The notes beneath the pieces were generated by a model. It searched no databases. It had not been told where the DNA came from and saw nothing but the letters and a program-made list of their open reading frames with translations. A program made the translations under genes and the position numbers. DNA of 34,842 nucleotides from Corynebacterium sp. HMSC036D02 (GTDB lineage Bacteria > Actinomycetota > Actinomycetes > Mycobacteriales > Mycobacteriaceae), in assembly GCF_001836165.1 (NCBI RefSeq), contig NZ_KV827648.1, forward strand, positions 215,176 to 250,017. Direction: 5' to 3'. Within the stretch, counting starts at the first letter, position 1; each line of letters begins with the position of its first letter. Below are positions 22,529 to 31,473 of the stretch, piece by piece.

Positions 22529-25365
22529 TGACGAACGTAATCTTTTTCGGACACGGCGCCACCGCGGATGACATCCGTTCGCGACTTAGCGATTTGCGTG
22601 CGGTTGGCCTCCTGCAGGACTTCCTCTGGATTGACTATGCCCACCCCACCAGCGGGGCTGTTGTGCGCTCCTTCACTGAGGAGGGCACGGCGCGCTTGTC
22701 GACGCTCGACGATGCCCTCCGCAGCTTCAGCGGGGACGTCCTCCTCGCCACCATTGACCCGATGGATGCGGAACAACCGCAGGACGTCGCCAAGCTCACG
22801 GAGTGGGTCGGGGCCGTCGATCAGCGCCTGATTCAAGCCTCCAACCTGCGCGTGCGTTTGCTGCTCTCCGCCCTGCCACGTGAGAGCGTGGACATCGCTC
22901 CGCTGCAGGGCTGGAGCAACCTCGTGCTCTCCCCGGAGGAGGGTGGAACCCCGGCTTCTTCGCGTATTCGCCCCATCAAGCGCACCGCAGATGGCTTCGA
23001 GCTTGCACAGTTTGCGGCCCCAGCCGTAGCCAGCATCTTCGGTCTGTGGCGCGGCATGCCCGAGCCGGCAGTGCTGGATCCGGATACGCATCGCGTCATT
23101 GAGACCGGTGACCGGCAGCGCTTCCGTTTGGTGCGCGCCTTCCACCGCACCATCGATGCCGGTGATATCGAGGACAAGGTCAGGAAGGCCGTCTTCGATC
23201 CCGGCCAGCGCTTACCGCAGCCGCAGGTCAATAACATTTCCCGCGCCGTGCACTTCGCCAATCCGGAGCAACTGACGGATCAGTGCGCCCAGATGTTCAT
23301 CAACCAGGAGATTTCCCCGTTGGTGAGCGCTCCGACCGCCTATGAGGAGCTGCAGTCCCACAAGGTCAGCGGCTGGGCGGCGCTGAAGGATAACTTGCGT
23401 TTGTACTGGTCCACCGTGGTGGGCAAGCCGCAAGATTGGGTCGAGGGCCAGCGCGGCGCAATGAACAAGAACGCGGCTACCTTCCTGCAGAAGATGCTCT
23501 ACGGTGCGGACTCCAGCGTGGAGGTCGTCTTGGCCGGGCACTCCGGCAAGGGCAGCGGCGCGACGAGCGTCGACGAGCTGCGCCAAGCCAGTGAGCACAC
23601 CATGCGGGTCGCCCGCGAGCAACAGTTCTCCTTGGGCCAGGAGCCGCAGCTCTCGCGCACGTGGGAGGCCTATCACGATTATGCGCTCGGGCTTGTCGAC
23701 GGATCCTGGCGCGACAGCATCGACACCAAGGGCCTGCGCAATAACCAGGGCAACATGTACATCGTGCAATACGGTGGCCAGTCCGTGCAGGATGTCAGCG
23801 CTTCTTTCGAGGGCTTCCATCCGCTCATGACCAGCACGTTGGGCTATACGCACGAGTCCCAGGCAACCGTTGCGCCTTTCGATCCGGTGGGTGCCGAGCG
23901 CTTCGCTGCCGATATTGAGTACACCAGCCAGCAGACCCGCAATGAAGCAGTCAGCCGCAAGAAGCACGAGTTTGCTTCGTGGCGAGCAAAGAACAGCACC
24001 ACTTTCGCGTGGAAGGTGGGCCAGGGCCTCTGGGAGAAGCTGGGGCACGCCCAGCAGAAGTACCGCGACGCGCACGCCAAGGCACGCGAACTGCAAGAGT
24101 TGGCCAACAGCTTCCAAGCGCGTGACTTCAATGCGGAGAACAAAGCGCTGACCCGGAAGCTGCGCACGATGTGGATCGTGCTCTTCGTGGTGCTTGCTCT
24201 GATGACCTACATGGTGGCCGGCCGCTACAACGCGGACTTGCCGTTGGGTGAGTACCTGCAGTGGTTCGACTGGCCGTGGTACGTCGTGGGTATTATCCTG
24301 GCTGTTCTTCTTTTCCTCGTGTGTTCTTGGGCGGTCTTTACCAAGGCCCAGCGCGAGATCTTTGACTACGTGCAGCGCCGCAAGCTGTTGAACCGCAACC
24401 AAGAGATCGCCGCGCAGAATCTGGCGACGGCCTCGGCAGAAATCTCGCGTATCTCCAATGCCTATAACCAGTTCTTGAGCTGGTCGGCATTGCTGGGCCG
24501 CGCTATCTACGCGCCCTTTGGCCGCAAGGAGACGTCGAGCGATCATCTGCGGACACCGCAGTCGGGTCTTCCGGAGAACGCTCGCATTGCCCAGGCCGTG
24601 CTCAACCGCGATGATGCCGTGCGCATGACGGATGAAATCCGCTCCCACATCTTCCAGACGGAGTGGGCGCACCGCTCGCTCAAGTCCCTGCTCGATGACA
24701 TGAATGACACCTTTGAGCGCAACCGCACTGGCCACTCGGCAGTGGCACTCAATGAGATGTGGGGCATGGCTGGCCTCGGTTCCAGCACTGCGTTGGATAA
24801 CCTATCGCGCAGCCTTGACCACCCTTATATGCAGGACCGCGACCTCAAGCAACAGGAATGGCAGAAGGTTATTACGGATCCCCGCATGGCCCGCAGCCTG
24901 CAGCAATACCTCAGCCGCGTGACCTTCCGTGAGGAAGGCGGCAGCCGCGTTCAGAGTACCGCCGAGTTCCTCGACGGCATGAACCAGGAAAAGGGCGCTC
25001 TTCAGGCCTTTAGCCCCAATGCGCTGACCAACGCGGGTGGCGCTGAAGGATATACCGAAATCGACGGCTCCCGCACCCGCATCGTGGAGGTGGACAGCCA
25101 GACCGCACTGACCAGTCAGCTCTCACGTTCTGTGACGGTGGTGCAGTACGGAAAGATCACTGATTTCAAGTACTTGATCCCGGATGCGGCGTCTGGTGCT
25201 CCGTCCTTTAAGGATTCCTCGGACTTCTCTCTGGATGATCTGGATGACATGGACCACATGGGCTTTAAGTCGCCGGGGCAGAGCACCAGCGAAGCCCCGA
25301 CCATGCCGCCGACGTTTGGCCAGCCGGAAGCACCGGACCTCTCAGACCTCGACGAAACTTTCTGA
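22528..25365 (+). CDS. Large two-span membrane partner of the tubulin-like protein (operon gene 4)
   Basis: A 945-aa protein of no family I recognise. The N-terminal 545 residues are soluble and start with a Rossmann-like strand (TNVIFFGHGATADD), then a helical part. Two close spans, about 547-567 and 584-604, form a hairpin, so both large domains should be on the cytosolic side. Residues 605-680 are charged and probably coiled coil. The C-terminal 80 residues are disordered and acidic, with DFSLDDLDDMD internally, then PTFGQPE and the end DLSDLDETF, which closely parallels the end of the tubulin-like protein. One-base overlap with the preceding gene implies equal synthesis. It is a good candidate for the membrane anchor of the polymer. 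Confidence 0.8.
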   Translation: MTNVIFFGHGATADDIRSRLSDLRAVGLLQDFLWIDYAHPTSGAVVRSFTEEGTARLSTLDDALRSFSGDVLLATIDPMDAEQPQDVAKLTEWVGAVDQRLIQASNLRVRLLLSALPRESVDIAPLQGWSNLVLSPEEGGTPASSRIRPIKRTADGFELAQFAAPAVASIFGLWRGMPEPAVLDPDTHRVIETGDRQRFRLVRAFHRTIDAGDIEDKVRKAVFDPGQRLPQPQVNNISRAVHFANPEQLTDQCAQMFINQEISPLVSAPTAYEELQSHKVSGWAALKDNLRLYWSTVVGKPQDWVEGQRGAMNKNAATFLQKMLYGADSSVEVVLAGHSGKGSGATSVDELRQASEHTMRVAREQQFSLGQEPQLSRTWEAYHDYALGLVDGSWRDSIDTKGLRNNQGNMYIVQYGGQSVQDVSASFEGFHPLMTSTLGYTHESQATVAPFDPVGAERFAADIEYTSQQTRNEAVSRKKHEFASWRAKNSTTFAWKVGQGLWEKLGHAQQKYRDAHAKARELQELANSFQARDFNAENKALTRKLRTMWIVLFVVLALMTYMVAGRYNADLPLGEYLQWFDWPWYVVGIILAVLLFLVCSWAVFTKAQREIFDYVQRRKLLNRNQEIAAQNLATASAEISRISNAYNQFLSWSALLGRAIYAPFGRKETSSDHLRTPQSGLPENARIAQAVLNRDDAVRMTDEIRSHIFQTEWAHRSLKSLLDDMNDTFERNRTGHSAVALNEMWGMAGLGSSTALDNLSRSLDHPYMQDRDLKQQEWQKVITDPRMARSLQQYLSRVTFREEGGSRVQSTAEFLDGMNQEKGALQAFSPNALTNAGGAEGYTEIDGSRTRIVEVDSQTALTSQLSRSVTVVQYGKITDFKYLIPDAASGAPSFKDSSDFSLDDLDDMDHMGFKSPGQSTSEAPTMPPTFGQPEAPDLSDLDETF

Positions 25366-25388
25366 CGAGACCTTCTTAAGGAACGTTG

Positions 25389-27779
25389 ATGACACACAAC
25401 CAGAAACCTTCGATTGCGGATGTGCCGCTGAGTGAGCTTAAGTCCCTGCACCAGCTCAAGCGCGTAAACGCCGACGATGTGCGCGCGGCTGTATCAGCGC
25501 CGTTTAGGCAGTTCGCCGAGCAGATCGCCGCCGCGTATAACGGCGAAGCGGTGGAGTATCCGGAGATGAGCGCGCAGGCGCGCAATGCTGTGGTGGACCA
25601 AGAACGTGCCGAGCAGGAACGCGCGGCACAAGAGAGGGCGGCACAGGAGCGCGCAGAACGCGAGCGCGCCGCACAAGCTGAAGCGCAGGCTCGCCAACGC
25701 GAGCAAGCACAGCGTGCCGCTGCAGCCGGCGGTGTAGCGCAGGCAGGCTCTGCGGCTCAACCCCAACCGGTGCCAGCAGCGGCACAGCCGCACGATTTCT
25801 TCGCCGAGTGGGAGGCACTGCAGGCTGAGGAAGAGCAAAAGACTCAGGTCAACGAAGATGATTACATCAAAATCCCAGACTTTGGGATTAAGGCGGAGTA
25901 CCAGTTCCGCCAGGACCCGAACTGGGAAGCCCCTGGCATCGACTTTGAAGTTGAGGTGCCACAAGAGGCGGCGCTGGAGCAGGAATCTCAAGAAGAGCCT
26001 GGATACGGCATAGAACCAGAACCGGAGCCGGAGGATTCTGATCAGCGCCATCCGGTGCGCCTGTGGTGGCCGGAGCTGGAGCACGCACCGGATGAGGTGG
26101 TGTTCTACCGAGTCGTCGCCGATGACGCAGAGATGGTGGCGTCCCCGGATGCCGGTGACACCCTCGTCTACACCAAGGGAACCGCGTACCGCGAACACGA
26201 GCCGGGCGAGACAGGCTTGCGCCACTACGCGGTATGGGCTTATAAGGGCCGCAACCTTCGCGAGCTCGTCAACAGCCAGCCGGTATTCATGGGAGACACG
26301 GGCGTGGTCTTCCCGCCGGTGAATGTTCAGGTGTCCACTATCAAGGGAGCCATCCAGGTGTCCTGGGACCTGCTGCCGGGACACTCGAGCGCCATGGTTT
26401 ATGCCTGCCGCGATAGCGAGAAGGAAAAGCTGTCCCCACGCTTCGAACAAGACGTGGACAGCAGCGGGCGCAAAGCGACTATTCCGGTGCAAGAGACCGG
26501 ACAGACCGTCGTCATCTCTCTGCTGGGCCAGGCGGAGTTCCACGGCGCTACTGAGCAAAGCCAAGACGAAGTCGCAGTCCAGCGCTCCGTGAAGCTCGCC
26601 AGCGAGCTGGAGAAGCTGGAGCTCTCCCGTTGTGAGCGCCGCAGTGAATATGGACAGGACACCATCGAGGTGGATTGGTACTCGCCCAAGACCGGCGAGG
26701 TAAAGATTTATCTCACGCCCACCGCTCCGCAGGCGGACCTGCGCACGTCCGCAGTGCCGAAGACCTACGTCGAAAGCGCGCTGTCGAGTGCTATCAGTGA
26801 GACCCGCGGTGTGTCCGAACCGGGTTCCTTCCAAACCACCACGGTGCCGTGGCCGCCAGATTGGTACGAGGTGTACATCACCCCAGTGAACTTCAACGAT
26901 GCTGATGCCTGGGTGGGCGAATCCAAGGTGCTGCAGCGCGTGCAGTCTATTGAGGATGACCAGTTCCGGCTCATTGAGCGCGTGGACAGCCAGCTCATCA
27001 CCTTCGATTGGCCGAAGGGCGCGACGGCGGTGGAGTACTCCACCAACCGCGAGCACGATCAGATCCGCGAAGAGGACTACGACCTCCAGGGAGGCATCCG
27101 CCTGCACCTCGATCAGCACGGCGATACCGTGCGGCTGAAGCCTTACGCGGTCTTCGCGGGCAAGCGCACCGAGGGCAACGAGCGCGTGATCCAGTACGAG
27201 GGTCTGCGCCCAGTGACCTATGACTTTGAGGTCGATAACTCCCAAGGCCAAGTCAGGGTGTTCCTCTGGAGTTTGGGCAACGGCGATAAGCGCCAGTTCT
27301 CCTGCCAGGTGGTCTACCGTGCTGACCGCCTGCCGCTCTTCCCCGAAGACGGCGAGGCACTCGGCATTGTGGAGACCAACCTGCAGAGCACCACGCACGT
27401 GGCTCATGGCTTGGGCCCGATGCGCGGGCAGCACCCAGATTTCACGGTGTCGCTCGGGGAGCGCATTCAGCGCGGCGGCTTCATCCGCCTGTTCGCCGTC
27501 GAGGGCTTTGATAGCCAGGTTGATACCTCGTTCGACAGCTTCGGCGGTGATGATGCCTTCAGTGGCTTCGCGGAAAGCTACAGCGATGCTTCCTCGACGC
27601 TGAGCGCATCGGATAAAGCTGTGGTGGTAGAAGGCGATGTGTCCTACAGGCTGGGGCTGTACCCACCCGTGCAGAATCAGGCTCCTAACTATGAGGCGCA
27701 GTATGAGCAGCAGAACTACGAGCAGCAGAACTACGGGCAGGATTATTCGCAGGATCAGTACTTCCAAGGAGGCCAGTAG
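25389..27779 (+). CDS. Coiled-coil and fibronectin-III-like scaffold protein (operon gene 5)
   Basis: A 796-aa soluble protein without signal peptide or span, so its beta modules should be cytosolic. Residues 1-70 are a helical head, 70-118 a coiled coil of tandem ERAAQ units rich in Arg, Glu, Ala and Gln, then an acidic linker. From about 217 to 750 come several beta modules with Fn3-like spacing, for example VRLWWPELEHAPDEVVFYRV with a closing HYAVWAYKG, and FPPVNVQVSTIKGAIQVSWD. The last 40 residues are a Gln/Tyr/Asn-rich repeat (QQNYEQQNYGQDY). This is an adaptor layout, not an enzyme. ATG 25389 is chosen over TTG 25386 because of AAGGA at 25378-25382. The next gene starts 2 nt after the stop. 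Confidence 0.75.
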   Translation: MTHNQKPSIADVPLSELKSLHQLKRVNADDVRAAVSAPFRQFAEQIAAAYNGEAVEYPEMSAQARNAVVDQERAEQERAAQERAAQERAERERAAQAEAQARQREQAQRAAAAGGVAQAGSAAQPQPVPAAAQPHDFFAEWEALQAEEEQKTQVNEDDYIKIPDFGIKAEYQFRQDPNWEAPGIDFEVEVPQEAALEQESQEEPGYGIEPEPEPEDSDQRHPVRLWWPELEHAPDEVVFYRVVADDAEMVASPDAGDTLVYTKGTAYREHEPGETGLRHYAVWAYKGRNLRELVNSQPVFMGDTGVVFPPVNVQVSTIKGAIQVSWDLLPGHSSAMVYACRDSEKEKLSPRFEQDVDSSGRKATIPVQETGQTVVISLLGQAEFHGATEQSQDEVAVQRSVKLASELEKLELSRCERRSEYGQDTIEVDWYSPKTGEVKIYLTPTAPQADLRTSAVPKTYVESALSSAISETRGVSEPGSFQTTTVPWPPDWYEVYITPVNFNDADAWVGESKVLQRVQSIEDDQFRLIERVDSQLITFDWPKGATAVEYSTNREHDQIREEDYDLQGGIRLHLDQHGDTVRLKPYAVFAGKRTEGNERVIQYEGLRPVTYDFEVDNSQGQVRVFLWSLGNGDKRQFSCQVVYRADRLPLFPEDGEALGIVETNLQSTTHVAHGLGPMRGQHPDFTVSLGERIQRGGFIRLFAVEGFDSQVDTSFDSFGGDDAFSGFAESYSDASSTLSASDKAVVVEGDVSYRLGLYPPVQNQAPNYEAQYEQQNYEQQNYGQDYSQDQYFQGGQ

Positions 27780-27781
27780 TT

Positions 27782-29485
27782 ATGGGCGGCGCCTTTAGCT
27801 ATGCATCATTTTCCCGTGCCAATGGCCGCGCCGGTGGCTGGGGAGTAGGTCAGAAGGCCGGTGATATCACCCAGGAAGAGCTGGCTGAGCTCGTGTCCTT
27901 CGTACCGACCTCTCTCAATAACGGCACGACGATCCCGGATTTCCCCTCTGCCCAGCAGCGCGCGGAACTGGTTCGTCGTACCGCGGTCTTTGCGCTCACC
28001 CCTGAGGCGGAAAAGTGGGTCACCATGGTGTCTGTCCCCGCGGGCTTGGATGCGACCGGCCGCGGAGGCAACGTCTTCACCTACACGTCGATTTCGCGCA
28101 CGGGAACCCCGCCGACACCGGCGACGGTTCTGTTTTCTCCTGACGTCCCAGCGCCTTTTTCCATCTACGAGGTGGACAAGGTACAGATTCCGGAAAAGAT
28201 CTCAGCGCGCGGACCGTTGCACTCGGACGTGTTGCTAGAAGAGTTTCTGGATGGCGAGTTCCGCTACCCAGAGAAGCTTCCCGCACCGTTCAAGGCGGTA
28301 ACCCCGAACCCGAATCCGAGCTTCAACCGTGCGCTGGTTTCTGCCATGGCCACGGTGTTGAATTCCCGCAACGGCCTAGTCATTCTCGTGGCCCCGGATA
28401 ACCAGGCAGCGCTGTGGATTGCTGCCACCGCCCGCGAGGTGGGGGAGGATGGTTTCGGCTTCTCTACTTTCGAAAAGGCCGCCGCCATCAATGAATTCCC
28501 GCTGAGCACCTCCACCATGCTCGTGGTGCCGCCGAGCGAGAAGCAGCGTCTCGCGGAGACGGCGATCCCCGGTAATCCAGTCGTGTTCGCTCTCGATGAG
28601 GCCCTTCCAGACGTCAGCTCCTATGAAGCAAGTGCCACGGAAGAAGCTGAGTCTGCGGCCCCAGAGCCACAGCAAGAGCAGGCCGAGCAGCGCACAGTTT
28701 CGACACCCACAGCAGAGGAGAACGCTGCAACCGATAGCGAACCTGCACAGCGAGACGCGCAGAGCTTCCAAAGCTTTGATGATTCCTGGGGTCAGGACCC
28801 AGCTGATTTCGGAGCGCCTGTTGTAGACTCCTCACCTTTTGCGCCCTCGGGCACTGGCCCTGCGGGTATTCCGCCGAATCCCCTCGATGCGCCTGAGTTG
28901 AGCACGTCGCAGGAGAACCCCTTTGCCACGAAGGCGGAGGCCGCGCCGTCTGCTGGTGCAGACACCGCGCCGGCAACGGCAGCGGGCGGCAACGCCAACG
29001 TTCCTGGGCTCAGCGCCGCGGAGTGGCATAGACTCAAGGAATTCGATCCGCGTTGGTGGATCGAGCACCTAGACGTCAACCGTGGTCGCTCAATCCAGTT
29101 GGCCTACCTCGACAAATCATCACTGGGTGAGGGGCTGGACAAGCTGCTGATGTCCGCGATTGTTGCTTCCTGGGTCTTCTACTTCCCGCGGGATTTCAAC
29201 CTCTTGGCAGAGGATGCCCTGCAGCCCTGGGAGAACCGCGAGCTCGAGCACATCGGATACCTCACCGCTACGCACTTTGCGGGAATCATCGCACTGGATC
29301 ATTGCGAGCGCTATGCCACGGGGCGCGTCGCCATGTTGCTGGATGGCACGACACAGTTGCTGGCGGAGCGCTCAGCGCCCATGCAGCAGCGACCAGGACC
29401 ATCGCTTTTTGAACCGAACACAGCATGGCAGCACCGGGGAGCCGCTCCCGGTCACGGTCAAAACACAGGATTCCCTGGAAGGTAA
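27782..29485 (+). CDS. GAP1-like GTPase-associated protein (operon gene 6)
   Basis: A 567-aa soluble protein. Its N-terminus (AFSYASFSRANGRAGGWGVG, then GDITQEELAELV and FPSAQQRAELVRR) resembles the N-terminal domain of GTPase-associated protein 1 (GAP1-N2), found beside P-loop GTPases in bacterial NTPase-dependent systems; this match is by memory and moderate. Residues 1-280 form that alpha/beta part; NGLVILVAP near 200 is a core strand. Residues 285-410 are an acidic, Glu/Ala/Pro/Ser-rich disordered linker. A helical C-terminal domain follows (about 415-540) with RLKEFDPRWWIEHLDVNRG. The GTPase it would serve is two genes downstream. A 2-nt gap to the preceding gene shows tight coupling; no strong own binding site. 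Confidence 0.6.
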   Translation: MGGAFSYASFSRANGRAGGWGVGQKAGDITQEELAELVSFVPTSLNNGTTIPDFPSAQQRAELVRRTAVFALTPEAEKWVTMVSVPAGLDATGRGGNVFTYTSISRTGTPPTPATVLFSPDVPAPFSIYEVDKVQIPEKISARGPLHSDVLLEEFLDGEFRYPEKLPAPFKAVTPNPNPSFNRALVSAMATVLNSRNGLVILVAPDNQAALWIAATAREVGEDGFGFSTFEKAAAINEFPLSTSTMLVVPPSEKQRLAETAIPGNPVVFALDEALPDVSSYEASATEEAESAAPEPQQEQAEQRTVSTPTAEENAATDSEPAQRDAQSFQSFDDSWGQDPADFGAPVVDSSPFAPSGTGPAGIPPNPLDAPELSTSQENPFATKAEAAPSAGADTAPATAAGGNANVPGLSAAEWHRLKEFDPRWWIEHLDVNRGRSIQLAYLDKSSLGEGLDKLLMSAIVASWVFYFPRDFNLLAEDALQPWENRELEHIGYLTATHFAGIIALDHCERYATGRVAMLLDGTTQLLAERSAPMQQRPGPSLFEPNTAWQHRGAAPGHGQNTGFPGR

Positions 29486-29503
29486 GAGAAGGAGAGAAGC
29501 GTC

Positions 29504-30463
29504 ATGGCTAAATACACACTGCGGGACGGAGAGTCCCGCCGCATCGGCTCAGACGGCATCTTGCGCGTCGAAGCCTTCGAGATGGGAACCGGTGGCGCCT
29601 CGATGGAGCTGGCGATTTTGGGAGAAGGCGTTGATGCCGTGCGCGTCCACGACCTCTCCATCATGGTGCACTCCCTGCCTGAGCGCGCCACCATCGTCGT
29701 ACGCCCGAAGCGGAATGGGACCTTCGGCCTGCGCAGCGAGGTCCGCCTGACGGTAAGCAACGCCGGTGATTCGGTGACGTTCCCGCGCGTGCTTATCGAC
29801 GCCGCCGAGGACTCCGCCGAACGCCTCGCTGAGGTCACGCCGGAATCCGGTAGCTACCGCTTGGAAGCATTCGGCACGACTGAAGGTGCAGGAATTACAG
29901 ATTCTGCCCGCGAGGTGCGCTCAAAGATGCGCCGCGCGGAGCTGGACGTCGCCGGCCTCGATGATGTCACCGTGGTCGTCGATGGCTCCGCCTCCATGCA
30001 GGTCAATGTCACACCGAAGATCGTCGAGGCGACCGCCAAATACATCGATGCGCTCTCTGATGCTTTCCGGCACTTCCGCGCCACTGACGGGCAGGACAGC
30101 ATCGAGACCCATAAGGTGGATGAGCTGACCCGTTTCATCGCGGGTGTGATTGATAGTGGAGCGGAGCGCGTAGGCCAGCGGCCGTGGCGCTTGCCGACTC
30201 TCACTTCCACGTCCTCGCTGGTCATCTACGTCACCGACTCTCCCGTGGCCTCCATGCTGGAGACCCAAGTCCCCACCGTCGTGCTCATCACGAGCGCCAT
30301 CGGCCGTCAGGAACTGGAGCTCGCGCGCATCAACGGAACCCCGGCTCATGTGGCCTATGCGGTGATCGACGAGGACGTCGTCAAGCAGCTCGAATCCGGC
30401 GCGAACACGGAGCTTTCGGAATTGACCGATCGCGTCACCGCCATGCTGAAAGAGAGGAACTAA
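29504..30463 (+). CDS. Cytosolic vWA-domain protein (operon gene 7)
   Basis: A 319-aa soluble protein without signal peptide. The N-terminal 125 residues are beta-rich, with SMELAILGEGVDAVRVHDLSI, reminiscent of TerD-like or FHA-adjacent beta domains but not assignable. From about 155 to 300 it is a von Willebrand A domain: DVTVVVDGSASM gives the DxSxS metal motif (Asp160, Ser162, Ser164), and VIYVTDSP the later metal-site Asp. The usual MIDAS Thr is not obvious. It pairs conceptually with the exported vWA protein of gene 2, on the other side of the membrane. AAGGAGAG lies 8 nt before the ATG. The stop overlaps the start of the GTPase gene by one base. Confidence 0.8.
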   Translation: MAKYTLRDGESRRIGSDGILRVEAFEMGTGGASMELAILGEGVDAVRVHDLSIMVHSLPERATIVVRPKRNGTFGLRSEVRLTVSNAGDSVTFPRVLIDAAEDSAERLAEVTPESGSYRLEAFGTTEGAGITDSAREVRSKMRRAELDVAGLDDVTVVVDGSASMQVNVTPKIVEATAKYIDALSDAFRHFRATDGQDSIETHKVDELTRFIAGVIDSGAERVGQRPWRLPTLTSTSSLVIYVTDSPVASMLETQVPTVVLITSAIGRQELELARINGTPAHVAYAVIDEDVVKQLESGANTELSELTDRVTAMLKERN

Positions 30464-31473
30464 TGAGCCAGGCACGTTGCCCGTGGACCTTTAAACCGCT
30501 CGAGGATGGTGTGACGGTGAGCCCGTACACCAACCGGGAGCTGCCGCAGGGATGGACCGACGCCGTGACACATTGCGTGGCCATGGCCGGTGCGCGTAAC
30601 TCCGGTAAGTCGCTCTACACCGCGGTGATGATTAAGCAGCTCAAGCAGCTGGCACACAAGCACAACCGCTCCGTCCAAGCGGCGGATGAATCCACGCGCG
30701 AGCGCTACGCCGAGGTTTATGAGAAGCCGCTCTTTGAAGAGATGCGTGCCATGGACCCCACGCCGAGCGCGGTGGCTACCGACGCCTACCAGCGCGACCC
30801 GCTGATTTTTGAGCTCGGCAAGTGGCCTGATGAGCAGGGACACGAGCGCATGAATTACTTGGTCTTCCGTGACGTGGCGGGTGAGGACTTGGAGAATCCT
30901 CCGGAGAGCGAAGCCGACCGTGAGAACCTCGCGTTCTTCTCCCACGCGGATTTGGTGATTTTCCTCTTTGACCCGCTGCGTGTGCAGCAGATTCAGGACT
31001 TTATCCACGGCCTGATTCCCAATATTGGTGAGCTCGGTGCGGATTCCTTGCGGGTTCTGGACAACCTGCTGGCGCTGCTCGATACGGATACTCCGCCGCC
31101 GCTGGCCGTGACCATCTCGAAGTTCGACACGGTGCAGAAACTTGAGCAGGTGGATGACGTGCGCTGGAAGAAGCTCATGGCCAACCGCGGCTCCGCTTTC
31201 CGTAGGGATACCGGATGGAACTTCCGCGATTCGGACCGTTGGATGGTCCACCTTGAAGCCGAATCGCTCTTGCGCTTCTTGGGTGCTAATGACCTCATCA
31301 ACAAGCTCTACTCGGCAGCACCGCGCGACGGTAGCTTCTTCGTGGTCTCCGCGTTGGGGGAGGCCCCGACGGGTCGCCAGTTAGCGCGCAGCGGCATTGC
31401 GCCCTACCGCGTTTTGGATCCCATCCGCTGGCTGCTGAGCCGCCGCGGCGTTTTTGCGCAGGATGTGTCATGA
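30463..31473 (+). CDS. P-loop GTPase of the vWA/FtsZ-like system (operon gene 8)
   Basis: A 336-aa soluble GTPase. Motifs in order: G1 at 43-50 (GARNSGKS), a G3-like DVAG at 137-140 (YLVFRDVAGED), a G4-like SKFD at 219-222 (TISKFD in place of NKxD) and a G5-like VVSALGE near 305. The C-terminal PYRVLDPIRWLLSRRG recurs, as I recall, in the double-GTPase/DO-GTPase type proteins of bacterial GAP1-containing loci. A large helical insert lies between G1 and G3 (about 55-125). The frame is open upstream, but ATG 30463 is the start: it overlaps the previous stop and follows AGAGAGG. Four-base overlap (ATGA) with the next gene. It is the best match to the 'distinct GTPase' expected next to FtsZ-like and vWA proteins. 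Confidence 0.82.
   Translation: MSQARCPWTFKPLEDGVTVSPYTNRELPQGWTDAVTHCVAMAGARNSGKSLYTAVMIKQLKQLAHKHNRSVQAADESTRERYAEVYEKPLFEEMRAMDPTPSAVATDAYQRDPLIFELGKWPDEQGHERMNYLVFRDVAGEDLENPPESEADRENLAFFSHADLVIFLFDPLRVQQIQDFIHGLIPNIGELGADSLRVLDNLLALLDTDTPPPLAVTISKFDTVQKLEQVDDVRWKKLMANRGSAFRRDTGWNFRDSDRWMVHLEAESLLRFLGANDLINKLYSAAPRDGSFFVVSALGEAPTGRQLARSGIAPYRVLDPIRWLLSRRGVFAQDVS

Noticed and set aside
25494..27767. A very long open frame on the minus strand opposite the Fn3-like gene
   Set aside because: It is a mirror of codon bias in a high-GC gene. Its translation is rich in Leu, Arg, His and Val without domain sense, and the plus-strand gene fits the operon. Similar antisense frames at 20972-22333, 23212-24735 and 17500-18558 were rejected for the same reason.
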